Source: DATJFH01 sp035495815 (GTDB lineage Bacteria; Acidobacteriota; Terriglobia; Bryobacterales; Bryobacteraceae). Taken from it: 15,734 nt of DNA. Position 1 is the first letter of the stretch, and each line of letters starts with the position of its first letter. Below, piece after piece: positions 1 to 6,236 of the stretch. The notes beneath the pieces are model-generated. The model saw nothing but the letters and a program-made list of their open reading frames with translations, was not told the DNA's origin and did no database searches. The stretch covers positions 1 through 15,734 of the forward strand of contig DATJFH010000152.1 in NCBI GenBank assembly GCA_035495815.1, written 5' to 3'. A program made the position numbers and the translations under genes.

Positions 1-402
1 GCCTCCGAGTCCGGGCCAAGGAATCAGCATGGAATATTTGATATGGGTCACTACTTCCACGTACTCTTCGGCGGTAGAAGTGTCAGAACAGGTTGCGGCA
101 GATCCGTCGCTATTCTGGCAGTAGAAGCGGGCGGCGGCGGAGAAGATGGAAGACGGCACTCCGGCGGCCTCCTCGCGGGCCGCCTGTTCCATGCCCGCGG
201 TATTGCCCGCATTCGCCGAGCTGATCATGCCGTATTGCGTGCCCGCGCGAGCCGAGCCCGCAGCGATGTCGGTGAAATAAAATGCTCTTCCGAAATCGAC
301 AACGCCGCATAAGATGAGGAAAAGCACCGGAGTGGCCAGGGCCGCTTCGAGCAGCGCGTTGCCCCTCTGGCGCCGTTTCCGCAGAAGCTGATTCGTTTCC
401 AT
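1..402 (-). CDS. TadE-like pseudopilin (3' end outside window)
   Basis: This is the N-terminal 134 residues of a TadE-like protein; the frame is open to the window edge, so the C-terminus is missing. A basic N-terminus (about residues 8-13) is followed by Gly14, Asn15 and a Glu at +5 (Glu19), then a hydrophobic segment (about 16-38). That is the pattern of prepilins and TadE/TadF pseudopilins cleaved by a TadV-type peptidase. The hydrophobic helix ends in VVDFGRAFY, a typical TadE signature. In this family the mature protein sits in the inner membrane with a periplasmic domain and takes part in Flp/Tad pilus assembly. The ATG at 402 lies 9 bp after the stop of the upstream tadG-like gene, with GAGAGG upstream as a possible ribosome site. 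The two genes are therefore probably co-transcribed. Assignment to the family is fairly sure; the exact role is not. Confidence 0.8.
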   Translation of the reverse strand, partial: METNQLLRKRRQRGNALLEAALATPVLFLILCGVVDFGRAFYFTDIAAGSARAGTQYGMISSANAGNTAGMEQAAREEAAGVPSSIFSAAARFYCQNSDGSAATCSDTSTAEEYVEVVTHIKYSMLIPWPGLGG

Positions 403-411
403 GGTGACCTC

Positions 412-1746
412 TCACTCCGCCAGCGTGACCCATTTCTTGAAGGTCGGGTTGTTGTTGGCGAACGCCGTCGGGAAGTTGTTCAGGGTCATCGTGGTCGTGC
501 CCGTGAAGGAGACCGTTTTGGCAAGGATCATCATATAGCCGTCTGCCGAACTATTCCCGCTGAAACTCAAGTCGGAGTTCGGGAAATAGAACACGCCATT
601 CAAGGTGGAGTTGGCGCCGCCGTTGATGTCGCTGTGCGGCGCGGGCAAGGCCCGATTCGAGAAAATGAGCATGCCGGCGTAGGTCCCGGTGAGGGGCGCT
701 TCCCACGTTATGACCGCCTGACCGTTCATCGTTACCGAGCCGACATCTCCGTTGCTTCCGTTGAGGCCCGTGCAGTTCCAGCCCGTGGTATCGGTAAGGT
801 AAAAAGTAATTCCGTTTCCGGTGATGGTCCCGCTGGTGTTGATGGTCAGTCCCGGGCGGCCGGCAAGAATGTAAAGGCCGGGAGCGAAACTCGCGCTGTC
901 ACTGCCGTTGATCGAGATCCCACCGCAATACACTCCGGGCTGATAGCTTCCACCGGTAGGCAACTCGCTGCTATGGTCCGCGCAGGGGCCTGCCGCCATA
1001 CCCAAAGAAGTGCCCTGGTAGCAGTTCGCCGCAATGTCCGGCGTGGGCATCGCTAAAGCGGAGAGAGGGTCGCCAGGGCTATTGAGGCCGCTGGCAACAC
1101 TGCCGGAGGGGGTGACGCTGCCGCCTCCATTGGTTACGGTTTGGCCGACGGATCCGATGGTCGCGCCGTTGGTGACCGTGATATTGGTATTCCCGCTGAT
1201 GGTCGTTGCAGGATCCCGCGTGGATTCCGAGACGACACCGCATCCAAACGATAAGTTCGAGGTGCCCGAAAAGGTCAAAGCCGGACGTGCGTTCGTGTCC
1301 AAAGCGAAGACGCACGCCGTGTCGAAGGCAATCGTATTCGCGACCGCGCGGGCGCGAACCGGTAAACTATTCCAGCTGAGAAACCGCGTGAAAAAAGAAG
1401 GCGCATCCTGATTTACAATCGCTTCAACGTAATTGTTGTTGCCGACGTAAGCGCCAAGCGTGGGCGGGTGGTTGATGGTAACGTCGATTCCGTTGACCGC
1501 GTGGGTAAACCCGTTCAGAGCGGAGCCCTGCCGTCCCTTGACGACCATGTCGCCTCCGGTCCTCACCGCCCAGGCCCCCGACATCGCAGCTCCGTCTGCC
1601 GCGTTTTGAGCGCGCCGGCGCTGCCATTGCAGATAGCCCACATCGAAAGCCAGACCGACGAACGCCATAAGGACGAAAATCATTCCGGTTACCATCAGGA
1701 GAATAACCCCCCGCCTGCCACGGTCCTCTTGGTGCCTTCTCTTCAT
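412..1746 (-). CDS. TadG-like Flp pilus assembly protein
   Basis: The 444-aa protein has one N-terminal membrane segment (about residues 13-37) followed by FDVGYLQWQRRRAQNAADGA, the classic start of TadG/TadE-like pilus-assembly proteins. The rest would be outside the cytoplasm. It is rich in Gly, Ser, Thr and Asn (about 160-430), with short repeating beta-strand blocks such as PGVYCGGISI, APGLYIL, GNGITFYLTD, NGVFYFP and SADGYMMILA. This C-terminal region resembles the beta-solenoid-like part seen in many long TadG proteins. The ATG at 1746 has a strong GGAGG site about 5 bases upstream. The tadE-like gene follows after 9 bp. No tad ATPase or secretin is in view, so whether this belongs to a full Tad pilus cluster cannot be seen here. 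Confidence 0.82.
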   Translation of the reverse strand: MKRRHQEDRGRRGVILLMVTGMIFVLMAFVGLAFDVGYLQWQRRRAQNAADGAAMSGAWAVRTGGDMVVKGRQGSALNGFTHAVNGIDVTINHPPTLGAYVGNNNYVEAIVNQDAPSFFTRFLSWNSLPVRARAVANTIAFDTACVFALDTNARPALTFSGTSNLSFGCGVVSESTRDPATTISGNTNITVTNGATIGSVGQTVTNGGGSVTPSGSVASGLNSPGDPLSALAMPTPDIAANCYQGTSLGMAAGPCADHSSELPTGGSYQPGVYCGGISINGSDSASFAPGLYILAGRPGLTINTSGTITGNGITFYLTDTTGWNCTGLNGSNGDVGSVTMNGQAVITWEAPLTGTYAGMLIFSNRALPAPHSDINGGANSTLNGVFYFPNSDLSFSGNSSADGYMMILAKTVSFTGTTTMTLNNFPTAFANNNPTFKKWVTLAE

Positions 1747-1914
1747 CTGAACCTCCGGTCAATCCCGCTGCGTTTCTGCGCTCCCCCGGCGGGATGTCGC
1801 CGAGGACAGCAAAAACTCTATAAGCTGACAGTACGAGTGTACGATAGAGCACTTCCCAAGGGAAATGTCTATTTTCCACTTAGTACTATCCGGCTATCAA
1901 AGTGTACTTTAAGA
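1747..1914 (-). promoter_or_regulatory. Leader/promoter region of the tad genes with clustered inverted repeats
   Basis: This 168-bp gap between the lpxI stop and the tadG-like start is visibly richer in A+T than its surroundings, at least over 1810-1914. It holds CTCTAT (1816-1821) paired with ATAGAG (1844-1849). Between these arms is GTAC-gagt-GTAC (1831-1842). Next to them is an imperfect repeat, ACTTCCC-AA-GGGAAAT (1851-1866). I could not find a convincing -35/-10 pair; TTGATA on the minus strand around 1896-1901 is only a weak candidate. The likely role is promoter and operator or a structured 5' leader for the tad genes. That is an inference from position and symmetry. Confidence 0.4.
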
Positions 1915-2739
1915 CTACTCAAGAGGCTGACAACCTATGACAGAAAGTTTGTAAGTATCCGCCATGGCAATAAGTTGGGAACGGTCAAGGAGTAAAGTCC
2001 GGCCGGCGTCGACAGCCAGCGCCGTGGCCCCGCATTCGATCATTACTGCGATAGTACCAGGTCCGGCGACGGGGACATCGAACAGCAACCGCTTCCGCCC
2101 GGTGGATACCTTGACCAACACCAGGCTGCGGCCGTTGGCCAGTTGGGCGGCGCGGCGCAGCATGGCGTCGGTGCCCTCCATTGCCTCCACCGCCACACAC
2201 GCCCGCTCGGCGATGGCGACGCTCTGCCCGATGTCGAAACCCGCCAGCGCATGGGCCACGCGCCGTCCGTAGTCGATAGCCGAGAGCTCCTCGTCGGTGG
2301 GCTTGCGGCGGGTGAGGACTCCCTCATTCGCCAGCATCGGCTTGAGCAGAGTGGTGGAGTCGGCCAGGGTAATACCCTCAGCGGCGAGCACGGAGGCTAC
2401 GCCGCCGATGAGCGCGTCCGTGTTGCGGCGGGGCAGGGAAGCCAGCAACTTCGCCAGCCGCCAGTCCGCCCGGATCAGGGAAAAGATACGGGCATGTTTG
2501 ACCTGACCGGCCATCATTACCTCGGAAATGGCCTCTTTTTTCAGAATTTCGATCAGTTTTCCGAGTTCTCCGATGGAAATCCAGTGGCACCGCCAGGCCA
2601 GCGCCTCCACTTCCGGGTCGGCCTCTTCTTTCAGGGCGACCGTGACCACCTGGTGGCCAAGGCGGCGCGCCTCCTCGAGCGCCAGGATGGGGAAGCGGCC
2701 GGCGCCGGCGATCAATCCGTATGGCCGGGGAGTGGTCAT
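1915..2739 (-). CDS. lpxI: UDP-2,3-diacylglucosamine pyrophosphatase LpxI
   Basis: LpxI hydrolyses UDP-2,3-diacylglucosamine to lipid X and UMP, a cytoplasmic, membrane-associated step of lipid A synthesis. It replaces LpxH in alphaproteobacteria, acidobacteria and others. The 274-aa protein is full length for the family. It starts with YGLIAGAGRFPILALEEAR, carries the middle motif GQSVAIAERACVAVEAMEGT (about 171-190), and ends with the C-terminal block FDVPVAGPGTI (about 220-230). Asp221 there appears to match the catalytic Asp reported for the Caulobacter enzyme. It is the last gene of fabZ-lpxA-lpxI; its ATG lies 2 bp after the lpxA stop, so translation is probably coupled. The family is clear; the specific activity is inferred from the family and the operon. 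Confidence 0.95.
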   Translation of the reverse strand: MTTPRPYGLIAGAGRFPILALEEARRLGHQVVTVALKEEADPEVEALAWRCHWISIGELGKLIEILKKEAISEVMMAGQVKHARIFSLIRADWRLAKLLASLPRRNTDALIGGVASVLAAEGITLADSTTLLKPMLANEGVLTRRKPTDEELSAIDYGRRVAHALAGFDIGQSVAIAERACVAVEAMEGTDAMLRRAAQLANGRSLVLVKVSTGRKRLLFDVPVAGPGTIAVMIECGATALAVDAGRTLLLDRSQLIAMADTYKLSVIGCQPLE

Positions 2740-2741
2740 CC

Positions 2742-3518
2742 TTACTTTACAAATCCCCGTTTCCCGCTGCGAATGAAGTCGATCAGCTCCTCGAGTTCGG
2801 GCGAGGACGGGACCTCCTCGCGGATCCGGTCCAGGGCTTGCGAGGTATTCAGTCCGGCGCGCGTCAGCAGCCGGAAAGTGGTCTGCAGCTGCTCGATGCG
2901 GGCAGTGGGGAATCCGCGCCGCTCGAGACCCACCTTGTTGGCCCCGAAGATGTGGTTTTCCCGTTCGCTCACGGTGCTGGAAAAAGGCAGGACGTCCTGC
3001 GTGATCACGCTATAGCCGCCGACGATCGAGTTGCGGCCCACGCGGCAATACTGATGGACGCCGGAGTGCGCGCCGACGTTGGCGTAATCATGGATGGTGA
3101 CGTGCCCGGCCAGCGTGGCGCCGTGACCGAGGATGGCGCCATTGCCCACCTGCGCATCATGGGCGATGTGGACATACGCCATGAGCAGATTGTCGTCCCC
3201 GATGCGTGTCACCATGCCGCCGCCTTCGGTGCCGCGGTGAATGGTGACGAACTCGCGGATCCTGTTCCTGCGCCCGATCACCGTTTCGGACGGCTCGCCC
3301 TTGTATTTGAGGTCCTGCGGGGCCACTCCGACGGTGCTGTAGGGATAGAAGAGATTGTCCTCGCCGATCGAGGCGCGCCCGTCGACATAGACATGGGCCA
3401 CCAGGCGCGTGCCGGCGGCGATCTCGACTTGCGGGCCGACGACGCAGTAGGGTCCGATCTCGGCCGTCTCCGCGATCTTCGCGCCGGGATCGACCTGGGC
3501 TGTCGCGTGGACCGGCAT
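2742..3518 (-). CDS. lpxA: Acyl-ACP:UDP-N-acetylglucosamine O-acyltransferase LpxA
   Basis: LpxA moves an (R)-3-hydroxyacyl chain from ACP to the 3-OH of UDP-GlcNAc, the first step of lipid A synthesis in the cytoplasm. At 258 aa it has the usual length. Residues 1-190 show the left-handed beta-helix hexapeptide pattern (AEIGPYCVVG, ASIGEDNLF, AQVGNGAILGHGATLAGHV). The segment LLMAYVHIAHDAQVGN contains His117 and His120, the latter aligning with the catalytic His125 of the E. coli enzyme. HSGVHQYCRVG (151-161) and the helical C-terminal part beginning GLERRGF are also typical. Its ATG overlaps the fabZ stop by one base (TAATG on the minus strand), which implies translational coupling. Acyl-chain length preference cannot be read with confidence from the sequence. 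Confidence 0.97.
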   Translation of the reverse strand: MPVHATAQVDPGAKIAETAEIGPYCVVGPQVEIAAGTRLVAHVYVDGRASIGEDNLFYPYSTVGVAPQDLKYKGEPSETVIGRRNRIREFVTIHRGTEGGGMVTRIGDDNLLMAYVHIAHDAQVGNGAILGHGATLAGHVTIHDYANVGAHSGVHQYCRVGRNSIVGGYSVITQDVLPFSSTVSERENHIFGANKVGLERRGFPTARIEQLQTTFRLLTRAGLNTSQALDRIREEVPSSPELEELIDFIRSGKRGFVK

Positions 3519-3958
3519 TACACCGGCTTATCGGCCAGTTTGCACATCACTTCGGCTTCGGCCACGAGCACGCCGTCCACGGTTGCCTTGCCGCTCATCT
3601 TGGCCACCGAGGCCTTGCGCTTGAGCATCGTCAACTCCATGCGCAGCTGGTCGCCGGGAACCACCGGGCGGCGGAACTTGGCAAATTCGATCGAGACCAG
3701 CAGGACCAGCTTCGTGTCGCGGTCCTCGATGCTCTTGAGCACCAGCACTCCGGCGGTCTGAGCCATGGCTTCCACGATCAGGACTCCGGGCATGACCGGA
3801 ATATCCGGAAAGTGCCCGGTGAAAAAGGGCTCGTTGGCGGTCACATTCTTGATCCCCACGATGCGCTCGGGCTCGAGCTCGACGATGCGGTCGACCAGGA
3901 GCATGGGGTAGCGGTGCGGCAGAATGCGCCGGATTTCGTTCACATCCAGAATTGGCAT
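3518..3958 (-). CDS. fabZ: 3-hydroxyacyl-ACP dehydratase FabZ
   Basis: FabZ dehydrates (R)-3-hydroxyacyl-ACP to trans-2-enoyl-ACP in fatty acid elongation, and so competes with LpxA for the same substrate pool. The 146-aa protein is full length and hot-dog fold in type. It shows LPHRYPMLLVDRI (13-25), the catalytic His49 in FFTGHFPDIPVMPG, and the catalytic Glu63 in VLIVEAMAQ. It is first in the fabZ-lpxA-lpxI operon. The ATG at 3958 has no Shine-Dalgarno sequence. A TGTTATAAT extended -10 element sits only about 12 bp upstream, suggesting a very short 5' leader. The gene is divergent from the small gene at 4020. Confidence 0.97.
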   Translation of the reverse strand: MPILDVNEIRRILPHRYPMLLVDRIVELEPERIVGIKNVTANEPFFTGHFPDIPVMPGVLIVEAMAQTAGVLVLKSIEDRDTKLVLLVSIEFAKFRRPVVPGDQLRMELTMLKRKASVAKMSGKATVDGVLVAEAEVMCKLADKPV

Positions 3959-3969
3959 GGAAGTCTGAT

Positions 3970-3978
3970 ATTATAACA
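3970..3978 (-). promoter_or_regulatory. Extended -10 promoter element for fabZ-lpxA-lpxI
   Basis: On the minus strand the bases read TGT followed by TATAAT, a perfect extended -10 motif (TGnTATAAT). No -35 consensus lies 16-18 bp upstream, which is normal for extended -10 promoters. Transcription would start about 4-6 bases before the fabZ ATG at 3958, leaving almost no leader. On the plus strand the same bases give TATTAT at 3969-3974, which could act as the -10 of the divergent gene at 4020, so the element may be bidirectional. The consensus match is seen; activity is inferred. Confidence 0.5.
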
Positions 3979-4019
3979 GCCGCGCCTCCCTGCGTTTGTG
4001 GCATGCTCATAGGAGAGAA

Positions 4020-4211
4020 ATGACCATCGACGAACGACTCGAAGCTCTCACGATGAACGTCGAGCTGATCAGCCGCGACGTGGAAAGCTTGCGACAGGCG
4101 GTGGGGGGCCTGCTCAAAGCCTCCCAGCAGGATGGAGAAAACATCCGGGCGTTGGCCCGCATCGCCGAAATTCATGAACGCCGCCCCGGTAACCTCGAGG
4201 AAGGCCAATAG
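4020..4211 (+). CDS. Small coiled-coil-like protein of unknown function
   Basis: A 63-aa protein begins at ATG 4020, with AGGAG six bases upstream (4011-4015). That site favours this start over an in-frame ATG at 3996, which would add eight residues. I do not recognise a named family. The sequence is acidic, predicted helical, and shows heptad-like spacing of Leu, Ile and Val (ERLEALTMNVELISRDVE and following), so a short coiled coil or helical oligomer is likely. It has no membrane segment, signal peptide or cysteines. It is followed after 12 bp by the M20 peptidase gene in the same direction and is probably co-transcribed with it. Whether the two proteins work together is unknown. Confidence 0.65.
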   Translation: MTIDERLEALTMNVELISRDVESLRQAVGGLLKASQQDGENIRALARIAEIHERRPGNLEEGQ

Positions 4212-4223
4212 CCGGCAAAGACT

Positions 4224-5351
4224 GTGGACCCCTACCTCGCTTACGCACGCGACAAAGAGAAGAGCATCATCTCGCTGATTTGCCAGCTGGTGGAGTGCGA
4301 ATCGCCGAGTGACGACCCGGATTCGCTGGACCGCTTCGTCTCGCTGATGGAAGATGTGGTCGCGCCGATGGCCAGGATCCGCACCTTTCGCCACGGCCAC
4401 ATGCGGGCGGAGTTTTCGCTGCCGGGAAAGAAAAAGAGCGGCCAGATTCTGGTCCTGGGCCATTCCGATACGGTTTGGCCGCTGGGCACGCTCAGCAGCA
4501 TGCCCTTCCGGCAGGCAAGCGGCAGGCTGTGGGGGCCGGGCGTGCTGGACATGAAATCGGGACTGGCGTTCTTTATTTTTGCCATGCGGGCGCTGCGGGA
4601 ACTGGACACTCCGGTGCGGCGGAAGGTGGTGCTGCAGATCAACGCCGATGAAGAAGTGGGCAGCCAAACCTCGCGTGCGCTGACGGAGGAAGCGGCGCGG
4701 AAGAGCCGGTCGGTACTGGTGCTCGAGCCGGGGACCGGCCTGACGGGAAAGTTGAAGACCGCCCGCAAGGGCGTGGGCGTCTACACGGTGCGAGTTCGCG
4801 GGAAGGCTTCGCACGCCGGGGTGGATTTCGAAGCGGGCGCCAGCGCCATTCAGGAGCTGGCGCGGCAGATCGGCCGGATCGCGGAGTTCACGGATTTGAA
4901 GCGCGGCGTGACGGTGAATCCCGGCGTGATCTCGGGCGGGACGCGGTCGAACGTGGTGGCGGCGGAGGCGGCGGCCGAAGTCGACATGCGGATCGAGCGC
5001 CTGAAGGACGCCGCCGGACTCGACCGCAAGTTCCGGGCGCTGCGTCCGTTCGACAGGCGCTGCGCGATCGAGGTGACCGGCGGAATGAACCGGCCGCCCA
5101 TGGAACGCTCGGCGGGAATCGGGGACCTGTTCACGCGGGCCCGGAAGCTGGCGGACGAGCTTGGCGTGAAAGTGGAGGAGTCGGCGACCGGCGGAGGATC
5201 GGACGGCAACTTCACCGCAGCTCTGGGGGTCCCCACGCTGGACGGCCTGGGCGGAGTCGGCGAGGGCGCGCACGCGGCCAATGAGAGCATCCTGGTGGAC
5301 CGGATCGCCGACCGAACGGCACTGCTGGCCAAGCTGATCGCGAGTGAGTAG
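4224..5351 (+). CDS. M20 family metallopeptidase, carboxypeptidase G2-like
   Basis: This is a two-zinc peptidase of the M20A type; the closest well-known relative by motif is glutamate carboxypeptidase (CPG2). The 375-aa protein shows zinc ligand His80 and Asp82 (GHSDTVWPLGTL), bridging Asp109 (GPGVLDMKSG), catalytic Glu143 and ligand Glu144 (INADEEVGS), ligand Glu168 (VLEPG), dimer-domain His197 (KASHAGVDFEAG), and last ligand His350 (GEGAHAANE). All expected residues are present. There is no signal peptide, so it is predicted cytoplasmic. The start is taken as GTG at 4224, 12 bp after the small coiled-coil gene; the ribosome site is weak, which suits coupling to the upstream gene. The substrate is not predictable: folyl or peptidyl glutamate and other N-acyl amino acids are all possible. 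Confidence 0.9.
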   Translation: MDPYLAYARDKEKSIISLICQLVECESPSDDPDSLDRFVSLMEDVVAPMARIRTFRHGHMRAEFSLPGKKKSGQILVLGHSDTVWPLGTLSSMPFRQASGRLWGPGVLDMKSGLAFFIFAMRALRELDTPVRRKVVLQINADEEVGSQTSRALTEEAARKSRSVLVLEPGTGLTGKLKTARKGVGVYTVRVRGKASHAGVDFEAGASAIQELARQIGRIAEFTDLKRGVTVNPGVISGGTRSNVVAAEAAAEVDMRIERLKDAAGLDRKFRALRPFDRRCAIEVTGGMNRPPMERSAGIGDLFTRARKLADELGVKVEESATGGGSDGNFTAALGVPTLDGLGGVGEGAHAANESILVDRIADRTALLAKLIASE

Positions 5352-5354
5352 TAC

Positions 5355-5600
5355 CTAGGGCGCCGGGGCGGCTTCGGTTGTGAGCGTCACGCCGGTGTAC
5401 GCCGATACTCCGGTCAGATCCAGATAATAGTCCCCCGCGGCGGCCTTGTAAAACGTCTCGCTGCCGGCGTCGCCGGCGAGATCGGTCCCGAACTTCGTTG
5501 GGCGCGAGCGCCGCCGGGTCGGAGAGGTCGGCCTTCAAGGTGACGTCGCAGCGGGAGGGACGCGGTCCCCCCGGCCGAGGCTCCCATGCGCCGAGCGAAG
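5355..5600 (-). pseudogene. Remnant of a secreted-protein C-terminus, frameshifted
   Basis: On the minus strand the frame ending at TAG (5355-5357) reads a protein-like tail: TDLAGDAGSETFYKAAAGDY, then YLDLTGVSAYTGVTLTTEA, then a proline-containing end. The YYLDLTGVSAYTG pattern resembles bacterial pre-peptidase C-terminal (PPC-type beta-sandwich) repeats, but the match is short. Upstream the protein-like text changes frame near 5495 (DVTLKADLSDPAALAPNEV lies in another frame), so at least one indel is needed to join the two. No start codon or ribosome site opens either part. I read this as a decayed 3' fragment, convergent with the peptidase gene whose stop lies 3 bp away. The rest of the gap up to 5663 holds no gene I can support. 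Confidence 0.35.
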
Positions 5601-5604
5601 ACCA

Positions 5605-5620
5605 CAACGCCATGGCGTTG
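5605..5620. repeat. 16-bp perfect palindrome
   Basis: CAACGCCATGGCGTTG is its own reverse complement over all 16 bases. It lies between the gene remnant and the stop of the PPC-domain gene. With no central loop it is more like a protein-binding site or a junction scar than an RNA hairpin. Its function is unknown. Confidence 0.5.
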
Positions 5621-5663
5621 ACTCCGCCTGTCCGGCCAGCAGGATCGCGCCGCCCGCCAGGGA

Positions 5664-6203
5664 TCAGCGGTAGGTCTTGTCGTCAAGACGGCTGAAATCG
5701 ACGCCGTCGGTCATCACCCCGATGGTGACGATGGCGAAGGTGAACACGTTCGTGCCGGGCTCCAGGTGACCGCCGAAAGCGTGCTCGGAATTGCTCATCG
5801 TCATGTGGGCGTGGACCTGGCCGTTGATGATGTAGCCGTTCATACTGATGATGTCCGCCGGAGTGGAGGGGTCCTTGGTGTAGGTATTTTTCGACGGAAA
5901 CGTGCGATTGCTGACGGCGTGGATGTGGTAATTCCGCACCGAACCGGCGCCGGCCAGAATGACGCCGTTGCGGATTTTGTGCTGCTTCACCATGCTCTCC
6001 AGCCCGGCCAGCAGGTCGGCCTGATATTTGAAGCGCAGCACCAGCACGCGGGCGAACTGTCCGCTGACGGCGTAGACGTCGGGCACCTGGCTGCTGTTGG
6101 CTTTGGAGTCGTCAGCGGGCGTGGTTGCCTTGGTAATTTCCGTGCGCGCGGGTTGAGCCGCGAGGAGGCCGGTGACGGCCAGCAGTCCCATCAAGGTTCG
6201 CAT
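5664..6203 (-). CDS. Exported PPC (DUF296) domain protein
   Basis: The 179-aa protein has an N-terminal signal-peptide-like segment (MRTLMGLLAVTGLLAAQPA, residues 1-19) and then one PPC/DUF296 domain (about 42-175). Typical features are the start VSGQFARVLVLRF, NGVILAGAGSVRNYHIH (79-95), GQVHAHMTMS (128-137) and GGHLEPGTNVFTFA (144-157). His131, His133 and His146 match the three-histidine metal site seen in structures of prokaryotic PPC proteins. Bacterial DUF296 proteins are generally cytoplasmic with no known catalytic role, so a predicted exported copy is notable. There is no lipobox Cys. The gene starts 33 bp after the stop of the TonB receptor gene on the same strand and may be co-transcribed. 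The ribosome site before ATG 6203 is weak. The function is unknown. Confidence 0.82.
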   Translation of the reverse strand: MRTLMGLLAVTGLLAAQPARTEITKATTPADDSKANSSQVPDVYAVSGQFARVLVLRFKYQADLLAGLESMVKQHKIRNGVILAGAGSVRNYHIHAVSNRTFPSKNTYTKDPSTPADIISMNGYIINGQVHAHMTMSNSEHAFGGHLEPGTNVFTFAIVTIGVMTDGVDFSRLDDKTYR

Positions 6204-6236
6204 GACAGGACCATGATACTCTCGCAGGGCTCGCTT

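Noticed and set aside
3528..5273. 581-codon open frame on the minus strand
   Set aside because: It runs antisense to the M20 peptidase gene and then out of frame through fabZ. The protein is His/Arg/Pro/Gln-rich nonsense and crosses a clear promoter gap.
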